A DNA stretch of 64,000 bases from Arthrobacter sp. ISL-28 (GTDB lineage: Bacteria; Actinomycetota; Actinomycetes; Actinomycetales; Micrococcaceae): NCBI RefSeq assembly GCF_018613875.1, contig NZ_JAGGPJ010000006.1:73002-137001 (forward strand), in the 5' to 3' direction. Below the pieces are notes generated by a model that worked only from the letters and a program-made list of their open reading frames with translations, was not told the origin of the DNA and did no database searches. The number at the start of each line of letters is the position of its first letter. Position 1 is the stretch's first letter. A program made the translations under genes and the position numbers. This document shows positions 34,933 through 43,840 of the stretch, piece by piece.

Positions 34933-36678
34933 CTAGGCCGCGTATGCCTCGGAGGACAGAAAGAGCGCCCAGTCACGGAACGGGTCCTCGGCTACGGGAT
35001 CATCTGTCAGCTCAACCTCGGGCGGCAGGTCCTCGATTGTCGCCGGGTCTGTCGCCACGTCTGTCGCCACGTCGGGGTCACCGTCCACCCCAGGAGCCAC
35101 GGGCACGGCCACGGGGTGGCCACGCTTGTTGTCTGACTGTTCGGGTATTCCGGGCATTCCGGGCATTCCGGGCATTCCGGGCATTCCGGGCATTCCGGGG
35201 CCAAGGTTGTTGGCCTTGGCAAGGATCTCTCTTGGCCATTGAGGTGGTTCCCAGTCGGGTTGTTCACTGGCATAGTTGCGGCCTGTAGGTGAGGTCCAGC
35301 CGGGCGGATCGTTGGCGCTGGCAGCGGTGGGCGTCCATGCGGTGGCGTGTCTGAGGCGGTGGTGTTTGGGGCATGGCTGACCGAGGTTGCTGATCCCGGT
35401 GGACCCGCCGTCTGCCCAGGCAAGGAGGTGGTCTGCGTCGTTGTCCAGGGAATGGTTGTTGCAGCCGGGGAACGGGCATTTCCCATCCCTCAACCGCAGC
35501 CATTGCCGCAGCGCCTTGGGGATCCGGTAGCTGGTCCGTCCGATCTCCAAAGGGGCACCATCACGCGGATCAGTCAGCACCCTCAGGAGCGACGACGCCC
35601 CGTCCGCAACAAGGGCGCGCCCCATGGACGGCGGAATGGGGCCGTACCCGTCCAGCACGGCCGGCTCCTCGGTCAAGCCGAGCAGCGAGAACACCGGAAC
35701 GGTTATGAGGACCTGGGCTGCCGGGGACGGAACATGGCTAAACGGCGGATGGCTTGCCGTCGCGCCGTCCAGTATGCCGCCTACGAGGGCGCCGTCCTCG
35801 AGGGTGCCGTCCTCGCTGCCCTCACTGTTGACGGAGGGCGTTCGTTCGCATTCGGCAGTGAGGAGCCACGCGGCGGCGACATCGGCACGAAGCTGGGCAA
35901 GCGTCCTCGCTTCCTCCGGTCCCTGCAGGGCTCTTGCGGCGGCGGTGGTGCGGTCCCAGATGCCGGCGGCCTGGCCGGCAGGCAGGTAGGCAGAAAACCA
36001 GGCCAAGCCGTCGCGGTCGGGGGCGTACTCCACCCGCCGGTCAAGGACGCTGCGGGAATGGCGCTTCTCAATGCTGACGGGGTGGTGCCGTTCCCGCCAG
36101 ATCCGCGCCTTTGCGCGGAATCTTGCGGGTACAAGTTCCCCGGCCGGGCAGCCCCGCGCCGGGGTGGGCGCCTCCTGGTCCAGGAAATGCGCCTCCATCC
36201 TCGCAGCCCCTACCCTGTCGAGATTGGCGGCTTCGTCGACCATGACCCGTGCGTGCTGCCATGAAATGCTTCCGGCCCGCAACGCGGACAATGTCAGCGG
36301 CAGGGCGGTGGTGAGTGTGCGGGCTTCGGAAAGGAGTGTGCCGGCGGTGCGTTCGCTGACCGTCAGGACGCACGCAACCTCAGCGGTCACGGCCATCTCT
36401 TGGCAGGCGTGTTCCTGTGGGGACAGGGCCGGTGCCGTCATGGCCATGGCAGCATCGGCATATCCCGCGGCGAGGTGTACTTTCAGGGCGGCCATTCTTG
36501 CTTCCACCCGGGCCACCTCAGTCAGGCCGTCCAGACACGCATCCGCCTGGTCACGAAGAGGGTCCGCAGCAGCCAAGCACGAGTTGTTCGCCGCGCGACG
36601 GACCAAAGCAGCCAGCGCAGCGACGGAAGCCTCGACGGCCTCCAACGTCTCTACAGCGGCTCTGCTTTCCATGGGCAA
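34933..36678 (-). CDS. DUF222 / HNH endonuclease-signature protein
   Basis: 581 aa protein of the actinobacterial 13E12-type family: an N-terminal helical DUF222 region (about residues 10-330) and an HNH zinc domain at about residues 398-442 ([25 protein letters not shown], in part; HHRLRH). The C-terminal tail has six MPG-type tripeptides (residues 495-512) encoded by a 9-bp tandem repeat, then [11 protein letters not shown]. Family members are often multicopy. Nuclease activity is inferred from the HNH motif. It lies inside the hut region with no functional link. Confidence 0.85.
   Translation of the reverse strand: MPMESRAAVETLEAVEASVAALAALVRRAANNSCLAAADPLRDQADACLDGLTEVARVEARMAALKVHLAAGYADAAMAMTAPALSPQEHACQEMAVTAEVACVLTVSERTAGTLLSEARTLTTALPLTLSALRAGSISWQHARVMVDEAANLDRVGAARMEAHFLDQEAPTPARGCPAGELVPARFRAKARIWRERHHPVSIEKRHSRSVLDRRVEYAPDRDGLAWFSAYLPAGQAAGIWDRTTAAARALQGPEEARTLAQLRADVAAAWLLTAECERTPSVNSEGSEDGTLEDGALVGGILDGATASHPPFSHVPSPAAQVLITVPVFSLLGLTEEPAVLDGYGPIPPSMGRALVADGASSLLRVLTDPRDGAPLEIGRTSYRIPKALRQWLRLRDGKCPFPGCNNHSLDNDADHLLAWADGGSTGISNLGQPCPKHHRLRHATAWTPTAASANDPPGWTSPTGRNYASEQPDWEPPQWPREILAKANNLGPGMPGMPGMPGMPGMPGIPEQSDNKRGHPVAVPVAPGVDGDPDVATDVATDPATIEDLPPEVELTDDPVAEDPFRDWALFLSSEAYAA
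35143..35196. repeat. 9-bp tandem repeat (GGGCATTCC x6)
   Basis: Six units, the first GGGTATTCC and five identical GGGCATTCC. They are in frame in the HNH gene and code for repeating Gly-Met-Pro on the minus strand. A change in unit number would keep the frame. Confidence 0.95.
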
Positions 36679-36832
36679 AGCATCTCAGGAGGCACTGACA
36701 TTATTGATGGCGCAGGCATCGGGTCACGGCGCCGCGCTGCAATGTCCGTTCGCTGTTTCCCGCAGCGGTCCATTCGCGCCGGCCCCGGAACCGTGCCTGC
36801 CGGGAAATCCCGCCTCAGCAGCACCCCGGACA

Positions 36833-36848
36833 GTCTGGAATCAAAGAC
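36833..36848. promoter_or_regulatory. HutR-like half operator upstream of amino acid permease
   Basis: GTCTGGAATCAAAGAC shares GTCTGGAAT with the hutU operator but has two mismatches in the right half. It is 89 bp upstream of the permease start, within the 258-bp gap after the HNH gene, which otherwise shows nothing. Confidence 0.45.
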
Positions 36849-36936
36849 ACCAAAGCCCCGTGAGGCTCATCACCTACAGTCCGAAAATGGTCTGCTGGAT
36901 AGCGATCCCCCCTCCCAAAGACGAGAAGGTATTCGC

Positions 36937-38457
36937 ATGCAACAAACCCCAACTGCCGGTCAGACGGCGGGACACCGGGCCCCGGCCTCCCCCGGCTCAG
37001 CCATTGAAAAGGCCGCAGACACCTTCCTGAACCGCGGACTCAACGTGCGCCACATCCGCTTCATAGCACTGGGGTCGGCGATCGGCACGGGCCTGTTCTA
37101 CGGTTCCGCTTCAGCCATCCAAAAGGCCGGGCCGGGCGTGCTGCTGGCATATATGATCGGTGGTGCTGCCGTCTTCATGGTGATGCGCGCCCTTGGTGAA
37201 ATGGCAGTGCGCCATCCCGTGTCCGGCTCCTTCGGCCAGTACGCCAGCCGCTATCTGGGGCCGCGCGCCGGTTTCGTGACGGGCTGGACGTACGTCTTCG
37301 AGATGGCGATTGTGGCCATCGCCGATGTCACGGCTTTCAGCATCTACATGGGCTTCTGGTTCCCGGACGTTGAGCGCTGGATCTGGGTCCTCGCCATCAT
37401 CTTCTTCCTGGCCGCACTGAACCTGCTGAACGTCAAGGTGTTCGGCGAGCTGGAATTCTGGTTCTCCCTGATCAAGGTTGCGGCCATCATCGGGATGATC
37501 GCCGGCGGCGCCGCCATCATTGTCTTCGGCTTCCAGGCCGGAGGAGGGTCAGCCGTGGCTCCAGGGCTGGACAATCTCGTCGAACACGGCGGCTTCTTTC
37601 CCCACGGCTTCGAGGGGCTCCTGGCCTCGTTCGCCGTCGTGATGTTCGCCTTCGGCGGGATTGAAACGATCGGCATCACTGCCGGCGAGGCCGCCGACCC
37701 GAAAAAAGTGATCCCGAAGGCGGTCAACACCGTTCCCGTCCGCGTGCTCCTGTTTTACGTGCTGACCCTTGGAGTGCTCATGAGCCTGTTCCCGTGGAAT
37801 GAAGTAGGCAGCAATGGCAGCCCGTTCGTGCAGATCTTCAGCGGGCTGGGCGTCCCTGCCGCGCCGCACATCCTTAATGCGGTGGTGATCACCGCTGCGC
37901 TGTCCGCGATTAACAGCGACATCTTCGGAGCCGGGCGCATCCTGTTCGGACTCTCCCGCCAGGGCCATGCACCGCAGAGCTTCGCCAAGGTCTCCCGCCA
38001 CGGGGTTCCCTGGATGACAGTGGTGATGATGACCGGCATCCTCTTGGTGGGCGTCGTTCTGAACGCCGCCATTCCGGAGGACGTCTTTGTGCTGATCGCC
38101 TCCATCGCCACCTTCGCCACGGTGTGGGTCTGGGTGATGATCCTTGCCTCGCACGTTGCGATGAAGCGCGAGATCGCCCGCAAGGGCCTGCGGGCGTCGG
38201 AATTCCCCTCCCCCTGGTGGCCTGCGGCGTCGGTCCTGGCCATCGGTTTCATGGCCATGGTGATTGTTATCCTGGGAGTCTTCGAAGATACCCGCGTGGC
38301 CCTCTACGTTGGCGCCGTCTGGCTGGGCCTGCTGCTGCTGGCCTACCGCCTGTGGGTCCGCGGCGACGGCCTAGTGCGTGCGGATCTCGTGGATGAAACA
38401 GCGTCGCTCCCCATGGTGGACACTGCTAAGGCATCCCCCGCGCCCGCGTCGCTGTAA
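36937..38457 (+). CDS. Amino acid permease (APC family), probable histidine uptake
   Basis: 506 aa from the ATG at 36937 (GAGAAGG site). About 12 membrane helices follow a 40-residue cytoplasmic tail. The APC signature [20 protein letters not shown] opens helix 1, and [19 protein letters not shown] lies in helix 6. The subfamily (AroP/ProY/HutT-like amino acid:proton symporters) together with its position between hutU and the IclR regulator, and the GTCTGGAAT motif upstream, suggests histidine uptake. Specificity is inference. Confidence 0.88.
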   Translation: MQQTPTAGQTAGHRAPASPGSAIEKAADTFLNRGLNVRHIRFIALGSAIGTGLFYGSASAIQKAGPGVLLAYMIGGAAVFMVMRALGEMAVRHPVSGSFGQYASRYLGPRAGFVTGWTYVFEMAIVAIADVTAFSIYMGFWFPDVERWIWVLAIIFFLAALNLLNVKVFGELEFWFSLIKVAAIIGMIAGGAAIIVFGFQAGGGSAVAPGLDNLVEHGGFFPHGFEGLLASFAVVMFAFGGIETIGITAGEAADPKKVIPKAVNTVPVRVLLFYVLTLGVLMSLFPWNEVGSNGSPFVQIFSGLGVPAAPHILNAVVITAALSAINSDIFGAGRILFGLSRQGHAPQSFAKVSRHGVPWMTVVMMTGILLVGVVLNAAIPEDVFVLIASIATFATVWVWVMILASHVAMKREIARKGLRASEFPSPWWPAASVLAIGFMAMVIVILGVFEDTRVALYVGAVWLGLLLLAYRLWVRGDGLVRADLVDETASLPMVDTAKASPAPASL

Positions 38458-38483
38458 GCGCCTTCGCATAGAGCGCTCCGGCT

Positions 38484-38515
38484 GCCCGGCCCCGTGCAGG
38501 ACTAACGGGCCGGGC
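38484..38515. terminator. Hairpin between convergent permease and IclR gene
   Basis: Nine-bp stem GCCCGGCCC / GGGCCGGGC with a 14-nt loop. The stop codon of the IclR gene lies in the loop and the right arm is coding. No T-run is present, so termination is uncertain. Confidence 0.4.
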
Positions 38516-39350
38516 GGCCGTGGATCCGGACCGAGAGCTCATCGGCAACCTTCTGCACCCTGGCCGCGAGCGCAGGCCACTGGTCCGGCGGCAGTTTGTC
38601 CTCGAGGAACGTGACGGCGACTGCCGCCGTCGGCCATCCCAGGTGGTCCGTGACGGCGGCCGCGATGGAGCCGAAACCGGGCGTCACCTCACCGTGTTCC
38701 GTGGCGTACCCGCGCTGGCGGACCTGGTCAAGGTGCGAGGACAGCGCCGAGTACTTCATGATGGCGCCCTCCACGTCATGCCGGGCGCTGAACGCAGCAG
38801 CGTTCGGGTACAGCGCCCGGACCTGGGACTTGGGCAGCGCGGCCAGAATGGCGCGGCCGCTCGCGGTGAGGTGGCTCGGAAGCCGGACGCCGACGTCGGT
38901 CACCAAAGACGGCCGGTTCTTGGCCCGCTCCTCGACGATATACAGGACGTCGCGCCCGTGCAGGACGGCCAGGTGCGCACTTTCGCCGATGACATCCACC
39001 AGGGAGGCGAGCATCGGCCGCCCCAGCCGGGACAGCGGTTCCTGCCGTGAATAGGCCGAACTGAGCTCAAAGGCGCTGATGCCAAGGCCGTATCTTTGCT
39101 CCTCATGCAGGTGCAGGACAAAACCGTTCGCCTCCATCACCCCGAGGAGGTGGTAAACGCTGGACCGCGGCAGTCCCAGCGCGGTGGCAATATTCGACGC
39201 CGCCATCGGCCCCCGCTTGGAGGCCAACAGTTTGAGGATGCGGAGGGTATTTTCCGCCGCCGGCACCTTCGACGTCACCTTCACCGTCCTTGAAAGTCCC
39301 GCTGTCGCCGGCGCCGCTGCTTCCCGCCGCGGGGCTATGCTGTCTGCCAT
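38502..39350 (-). CDS. hutR: IclR family transcriptional regulator, probable HutR
   Basis: 282 aa from the ATG at 39350, five bases behind GGAGG. Upstream ATGs have no such site. A winged helix-turn-helix at about residues 25-85 (ASNIATALGLPRSSVYHLLGVMEANGFV, in part) is followed by an IclR effector domain (ESAHLAVLHGRDVLYIVEE; LPSHLTASGRAILAALP). IclR-type HutR regulators control histidine use in corynebacteria, and the matching palindromes here at its own promoter, hutU and the permease support that role. Effector unknown from sequence. Confidence 0.8.
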   Translation of the reverse strand: MADSIAPRREAAAPATAGLSRTVKVTSKVPAAENTLRILKLLASKRGPMAASNIATALGLPRSSVYHLLGVMEANGFVLHLHEEQRYGLGISAFELSSAYSRQEPLSRLGRPMLASLVDVIGESAHLAVLHGRDVLYIVEERAKNRPSLVTDVGVRLPSHLTASGRAILAALPKSQVRALYPNAAAFSARHDVEGAIMKYSALSSHLDQVRQRGYATEHGEVTPGFGSIAAAVTDHLGWPTAAVAVTFLEDKLPPDQWPALAARVQKVADELSVRIHGRPAR

Positions 39351-39451
39351 TTTTTCCTCCGTCATTCTGGCCCCGGAAGAGATCCAGTCCGGGATACCGT
39401 ACTTAATCGTGCACCTTCTCAAGCGCGATGGGCTGCAGTCGCCAAGGCCTG

Positions 39452-39471
39452 CTGTCTGGGAAGCCAGACAG
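39452..39471. promoter_or_regulatory. HutR-type operator at the IclR/SDR divergent promoter
   Basis: A perfect palindrome CTGTCTGG-GAAG-CCAGACAG. It sits 102 bp upstream of the IclR gene and 48 bp upstream of the SDR gene, so it could autoregulate the first and control the second. Confidence 0.75.
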
Positions 39472-39518
39472 CTCCCCAATTCCGGGGGGCGGGGAAGGCT
39501 CCTGGGTTAGGGTTAGGC

Positions 39519-40436
39519 ATGGACTTCCCGCTGGAAGGAAAGGTCGCCCTCGTAGCCGGCGCAACGCGTGGCGCGGGGCGGGGAACAGCGATAGCGCTCG
39601 GTGAAGCAGGGGCGACCGTCTATTGCACAGGCCGCACCACGCGGCACAGTCGCTCTGACTACGGGCGGTCGGAGACGATCGAAGAGACAGCTGAACTGGT
39701 GACGGCCGCAGGCGGCACAGGGATCGCCGTCGAGGTGGACCATCTGGACGCGGCCGAGGTGGAACAGCTTGTTCGGCGGATTGATGACGACCACGGGCAG
39801 CTGGATATTCTGGTCAACGACGTCTGGGGCGGCGAAAACCTCGTCCAATGGAACACGCCCGTCTGGGAGCATGACCTCGATGCCGGACTGCGGATGCTGC
39901 ACGGTGCCGTGGACACGCATCTGGTCACGAGCCATTTCGCCTTACCCCTGCTCATCCGCCGCCCAGGCGGGCTTGTTGTGGAGATGACGGACGGCACCCG
40001 GGAGTACAACGCAGACCACTACAGGCTCTCAGCCTTTTACGACCTGGCCAAGAGCGCGGTGCTGCGGCTCGCCTTCAGCCAGGCCGAGGAGCTCAAACCC
40101 TTCCAGTGCACCGCCGTTGCCCTGACGCCCGGATGGATGCGCTCGGAAATGATGCTGGAGCACTACGGAGTCAGCGAAGCGAACTGGCGGGACGGTGCAG
40201 CCGTCAACCCGCATTTCGCCGCCATTTCGGAAAGTCCGCGCTTCGTCGGCCGCGCTGTTGCGGCGCTCGCGGCTGATCCTGCCCTCCACCACCGCACCGG
40301 CGGCTCGTTTTCTTCCGGCGGCCTGGCCCGCGACTACGGCTTCACTGACGTCGACGGCTCGCGCCCGGATTGCTGGCGCTATCTGGTCGAGGTCCAGGAC
40401 GCGGGCCTGCCTGCGGACCCCCAGGGCTACCGCTGA
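39519..40436 (+). CDS. Short-chain dehydrogenase/reductase
   Basis: 305 aa NAD(P)-dependent oxidoreductase. The cofactor motif reads ALVAGATRGAGRGTA (TGxxxGxG type, residues 10-24) with CTGRTTRHS suggesting NADP preference. The acidic-pocket YxxxK is Y174 and K178 (FYDLAKSA). The Asn-Asp motif reads ILVNDVWGG instead of NNAG, as in a distinct SDR subgroup. Divergent from the IclR gene with a shared operator. Substrate unknown. Confidence 0.88.
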   Translation: MDFPLEGKVALVAGATRGAGRGTAIALGEAGATVYCTGRTTRHSRSDYGRSETIEETAELVTAAGGTGIAVEVDHLDAAEVEQLVRRIDDDHGQLDILVNDVWGGENLVQWNTPVWEHDLDAGLRMLHGAVDTHLVTSHFALPLLIRRPGGLVVEMTDGTREYNADHYRLSAFYDLAKSAVLRLAFSQAEELKPFQCTAVALTPGWMRSEMMLEHYGVSEANWRDGAAVNPHFAAISESPRFVGRAVAALAADPALHHRTGGSFSSGGLARDYGFTDVDGSRPDCWRYLVEVQDAGLPADPQGYR

Positions 40437-40739
40437 ACCGCGCTTTATTTGTGCCGGACCAGCGCGATGTACGCGCCAAGGCGACGTGCCGCCAAAGCGA
40501 CGTTCCGCGGCAGGGAAATGTGCCTCGGCGGCCGCCAAAACGCAAGTAGTACGCGGAGGTAAGCAAGAGTCGCTGCGGAGGAAACTGAGGTAGTTGCTAC
40601 TCGTGTGACTCTTGGTGTCCCTGACTAGCCTTGTCCGGACGGTGCACCCCGGCTCGGAGACCCTCTCCGACAAACGCGACCGAATTCCGCACCGCCAGTG
40701 AATCGACGCTTGGTCACACACTGCGAAGGAGTGGTTCCG
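40437..40739. other. Intergenic region with 16-bp tandem repeat
   Basis: Three diverged units of GCCAAGGCGACGT-NNN (about 40458-40503, best two at 40475-40487 and 40491-40503). No gene was recognised. The promoter of the small gene at 40740 should lie in the last 150 bp. Confidence 0.45.
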
Positions 40740-40994
40740 ATGATCCAGTTCACGGCCGAAGCCCCGGCCCAATCCATCCGAGCCGGACGACTGTCCGGGT
40801 TCCTTGCTAAAGCCCTGAGCCGCGCACGCACGGCTGCCATCCCCTACAAGATCGGCGACGTCTTGGTTGGCGATGACCCGTTCAACGGCCGGCAGGAAGG
40901 CCTCGTTGAAATGCGGAACGGCAATTCAGTAGGCCTGAGGTCCGGCGGACAGATGTTTTTCTACGACTACCGGCAACTGAGGCGGCCGGAATAG
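40740..40994 (+). CDS. Small hypothetical protein
   Basis: 84 aa from the ATG at 40740 with AAGGAG 10 bases upstream. A basic N-terminal helix (RAGRLSGFLAKALSRART) precedes a small beta-rich part (KIGDVLVGDDPFNGRQEGLVEMRNGNSVGLRSGG, in part; FFYDYRQLRRPE) that could be an SH3-like barrel. Not assigned to a family. It precedes a small DNA-binding protein by 48 bp on the same strand. Confidence 0.6.
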   Translation: MIQFTAEAPAQSIRAGRLSGFLAKALSRARTAAIPYKIGDVLVGDDPFNGRQEGLVEMRNGNSVGLRSGGQMFFYDYRQLRRPE

Positions 40995-41042
40995 CCGGCG
41001 GCGCCAGCATCCCGTCCCGGCACCACCAAGGAGTGCGCTTCG

Positions 41043-41255
41043 ATGTCCATTGCAAACCTGCCCACCGCCTACATGACCATCGCCGAAGTCGCGGCTGCCC
41101 TGCGGGTGTCCAAGATGACTGTCTACCGGCTGGTCAAGTCCCACGCCCTGGCCTCCGTCAGATTCGGGAAGTCCTACCGCATTCCCGAATCGGCCGTGGA
41201 GGAGTACATCAGGCAGTCCCAAGTCCCCGCTGAATCCGAAGTCCCCGCTGAATAG
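41043..41255 (+). CDS. BldC/excisionase-type small HTH protein
   Basis: 70 aa single-domain winged helix protein of the MerR-like excisionase family (YMTIAEVAAALRVSKMTVYRLVKS, then ARFGKSYRIPESAVEEYI read as VRFGKSYRIPE), the architecture of BldC. AAGGAG precedes the ATG. The C-terminus carries a short duplicated tail QVPAESEVPAE. BldC proteins are DNA-binding developmental regulators in actinobacteria. No integrase or phage gene is nearby, so an excisionase role is unlikely. Confidence 0.85.
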   Translation: MSIANLPTAYMTIAEVAAALRVSKMTVYRLVKSHALASVRFGKSYRIPESAVEEYIRQSQVPAESEVPAE

Positions 41256-41343
41256 GAGCCCGGCTCACAGCCGGGTTGATTGGCGGCGGCTGACTGGCAG
41301 AGCTCGCCACGTCCGGTCTGCGCTGCGTCCGACCTGCGGCATG

Positions 41344-41976
41344 TCAGACCTGCGGCACGTCCCGCCGTCGGAAATCCCCCGGCCAGTCGGCCTTGCGGAT
41401 CCGCCCCAGCTCCTGAACTTCGCCCAGGTGCCCCCATTCATCCCGCCCGAGCCGCGCAACGGGTCCGAGCAGGTCGATCCGCGGGTGGCTGCCTTCCAGG
41501 ACCTCAGCGGAGACCGCGGCATGGGTGACCTCGCCGAACACCAGGACGCAGTCGCCCATTTCCAGGGTCGAATACAACCGGCATTCGAGGGCTACGGGAG
41601 ACTCGGCCACCCGCGGCACACTGACCGTCAGACCCGGTTCGCGGGTTAGGCCGGCGGCGTCGAACTCGCTGACATCCGGCGGGAAGTTGGTGCCCGTCGC
41701 GTTGACCTCGGCCATGAAATCAGCCGGCGCGAGATTAACCACGAACTCCCCGCGTGCCGAGATATTCCGCAGCGAGTCCTTCCTGCCCACCGAAGTGAAC
41801 TGGATGATCGGCGGCGTCACCGAGGCAACGGTAAAGAAGGAATGGGGCGCGAGATTGTCCACGCCCTCAGGGGATGTGCTGGACACCCATGCGATGGGGC
41901 GGGGAACCACAACGGCCGTCAGCAGCCGGTAGAAGTCCGCAGAGGGCAACTCAGCGGGACTGAAATCCTTGCGCAT
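41344..41976 (-). CDS. Flavin reductase family protein
   Basis: 210 aa FMN-binding split-barrel protein. Features are VVPRPIAWVSSTSPEGVDNLAPHSFFTVAS (in part, the FMN phosphate region) and SARGEFVVNLAP. Homologues are NAD(P)H:flavin oxidoreductases or DIM6/NTAB-type proteins that supply reduced flavin to a partner monooxygenase. No partner is adjacent. It is transcribed in the same direction as, and 24 bp after, the dehydrogenase at 42001. Confidence 0.88.
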   Translation of the reverse strand: MRKDFSPAELPSADFYRLLTAVVVPRPIAWVSSTSPEGVDNLAPHSFFTVASVTPPIIQFTSVGRKDSLRNISARGEFVVNLAPADFMAEVNATGTNFPPDVSEFDAAGLTREPGLTVSVPRVAESPVALECRLYSTLEMGDCVLVFGEVTHAAVSAEVLEGSHPRIDLLGPVARLGRDEWGHLGEVQELGRIRKADWPGDFRRRDVPQV

Positions 41977-42000
41977 GCCCCCAGCCTAGCGGGGTGGTTT

Positions 42001-42753
42001 CTACCGTGCCGACCAGCCGCCATCCATGGTGTAGCTCGCGCCGGTGACCATGCCGGCGTCGTCGGAAGCCAGCCAGGCAACCAGCGACGCGACTTCCTCA
42101 GGCTCTACCAGCCGTTTCACGGCGGATTCGGTGAGCATCACCTTGGCGAGGACTTCGGATTCGGGGATGCCGTGGACCCGGGCCTGGTCCGCGATCTGCT
42201 TTTCGACGAGCGGCGTGCGGACATACCCGGGATTGATGCAGTTGGATGTGACGCCGTGCTCCCCGCCTTCCAGCGCCGTCACTTTGCTCAGCCCTTCCAG
42301 GCCGTGCTTTGCGGAAACGTAGGCGCTTTTGAAGGGGGATGCCCGGATCCCGTGCACGGACGACACGTTGATGATCCGGCCAAAGCCGTTGGCGTACATG
42401 TGCGGAAGGGCCGCCCGGATCAGCAGGAACGGCGCTTCGAGCATGAGGCTGATGACCCGGCGGAAGGCTTCCGGATCGAAGTCCTCGATGGGACTGATCC
42501 GCTGGATGCCGGCGTTGTTCACCAGGATGTCGCAGTCCAGGCTCACCGCCGCCAAAGCGTCCACATCCAGCAGGTCCACGGCCCAGGCCGTGCCGCCCAG
42601 CTCGTCAGCGAGGGCGGCGGCGCCCGCTTCATCCACATCAGCCACCACCACTTTGGCTCCCCGTGCTGCGAGCTCCCGCGCGCATGCCGCTCCGATGCCG
42701 CTGGCACCTCCGGTGACCATGGCCTTGCGGCCGTTAAGGGTTTTTGCGCTCAT
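42001..42753 (-). CDS. bdhA: 3-Hydroxybutyrate dehydrogenase
   Basis: 250 aa SDR converting 3-hydroxybutyrate and acetoacetate with NAD. Cofactor site TGGASGIG (residues 14-21), NNAG at 79-82, catalytic S132, Y145 and K149 (NVSSVHG; SAYVSAKHG), and the subfamily block CINPGYVRTPLVEKQI are all present. It ends TMDGGWSAR. Divergent from a LysR-type regulator 131 bp away, which likely controls it. Confidence 0.92.
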   Translation of the reverse strand: MSAKTLNGRKAMVTGGASGIGAACARELAARGAKVVVADVDEAGAAALADELGGTAWAVDLLDVDALAAVSLDCDILVNNAGIQRISPIEDFDPEAFRRVISLMLEAPFLLIRAALPHMYANGFGRIINVSSVHGIRASPFKSAYVSAKHGLEGLSKVTALEGGEHGVTSNCINPGYVRTPLVEKQIADQARVHGIPESEVLAKVMLTESAVKRLVEPEEVASLVAWLASDDAGMVTGASYTMDGGWSAR

Positions 42754-42783
42754 ATCTGCTCCTCAAAGTGTCCACGCTGACAC

Positions 42784-42871
42784 GTGCCATGGATCACGGC
42801 ACTTCCGATTCACCTGAGTATTGCTGCAGAAAGTTTTCGGTTCAATGGCTAATCGGGCACTTGATTCGTGC
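42784..42871. promoter_or_regulatory. Inverted repeats between bdhA and LysR gene
   Basis: Two inverted repeats share the GGCAC half-site: GTGCC-N9-GGCAC (42784-42802) and GCAC-N7-GTGC (42857-42871). The spacing resembles LysR-type sites, and they lie between the divergent genes. Confidence 0.5.
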
Positions 42872-42883
42872 AAAATTGCAGAT

Positions 42884-43801
42884 ATGGAAGCCAACCCCGA
42901 TGATCTGCTCGTGCTGCTCGCGGTGTCCCGCTCGGCAAAATTCACGACGGCGGCCCAGGCTTTGGGGCTCAACCACACCACCGTTTCGCGCAGGATTGCC
43001 GCTTTGGAAAAGGCGCTCGGCGGGCGGGTCCTCTCCCGCGCCGCGGGCGGCTGGGAGCTGACCGAACTCGGTGCACAGGCCGTCATAGTCGCGGAACAGG
43101 TGGAAACCGCGGTGCGCGCGCTGGGGCCTTCCGGCCGCCCGCCCGACCCCGTCACCGGCGTCGTCCGCATGACCGCGACTGACGGCTTCAGCGCCTATAT
43201 CGCCGCTCCGGCGGTGGCGAAGCTGCGCCGGGACCATCCCGGTCTCAGCGTGGAAATCGTCACCGTCACGAGGCGGGCGCTGCAGCAGCGCTCCGGGCTC
43301 GACATCGAAGTGGTGGTGGGCGAACCGCAGGTGCACCGGGCCGAGGCGTTCCGCCTGGGCGAATACATGCTGGGCATGTACGCCTCCCGCTCGTATCTGG
43401 AGCAGAACGGAACACCGGACTCGGTGGACGCCATGGCGACGCATCCGCTGGTGTACTTCGTGGATTCCATGCTGCAGGTGGACGACCTCGACGCCCCGCG
43501 GCGCATGGTGCCTGCCATGCGGGACGGGGTGACTTCCACCAATGTGTTCGTGCATGTGGAGGCAACGCGGGCAGGAGCCGGAGTTGGCTTCCTGCCGTGC
43601 TTCATGGGCGACCGGCACGATGACCTCGTGCGCCTGCTGCCGGAGCATTTCGCGGAGCGGCTTCCCTACTGGATGGTGCTGCGGCCCGACTCCCTGCGGC
43701 GGCCCGCGGTTGCAGCCGTGGTGCACGCGCTGCGGGAAGAGGTGACGGCGAACCGGGAGTGGCTCCTTGGCCGCGGGAAAAGCTCATCGGCTGCTCCGTA
43801 G
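42884..43801 (+). CDS. LysR family transcriptional regulator
   Basis: 305 aa from the ATG at 42884. ATGs 13 and 21 codons earlier are possible but give an atypical N-terminus. The winged helix-turn-helix lies in the first 60 residues (FTTAAQALGLNHTTVSRRIAALEKALG, in part), with a substrate-binding domain after it. Divergent from bdhA, so probably its activator. The C-terminal Ala-Pro-stop is formed by the left arm of the palindromic element at 43791-43840. Confidence 0.92.
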   Translation: MEANPDDLLVLLAVSRSAKFTTAAQALGLNHTTVSRRIAALEKALGGRVLSRAAGGWELTELGAQAVIVAEQVETAVRALGPSGRPPDPVTGVVRMTATDGFSAYIAAPAVAKLRRDHPGLSVEIVTVTRRALQQRSGLDIEVVVGEPQVHRAEAFRLGEYMLGMYASRSYLEQNGTPDSVDAMATHPLVYFVDSMLQVDDLDAPRRMVPAMRDGVTSTNVFVHVEATRAGAGVGFLPCFMGDRHDDLVRLLPEHFAERLPYWMVLRPDSLRRPAVAAVVHALREEVTANREWLLGRGKSSSAAP

Positions 43802-43840
43802 CTGCCCTTTTGACCCGTGAGAAGGGCAGCTACGGAGCAG
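43791..43840. repeat. GCTCCGTA palindromic element, copy 3, holding both stop codons
   Basis: Inverted repeat CTGCTCCGTAGCTGCCCTT / AAGGGCAGCTACGGAGCAG. The left arm ends the LysR gene and the right arm, on the other strand, ends the methyltransferase-fold gene. Both genes finish with the same GCT CCG TAG. Compared with copies 1 and 2, both arms have TAGCTG/CAGCTA instead of TAAC/GTTA, a paired change that keeps base pairing. Confidence 0.92.

Noticed and set aside
35143..35196. Possible CRISPR-like array.
   Set aside because: The repeat unit is 9 bp, contiguous without spacers, and in frame with coding sequence.
41043..41255. Small HTH protein as a phage excisionase.
   Set aside because: No integrase, attachment site or phage gene nearby; the architecture fits BldC-type regulators.
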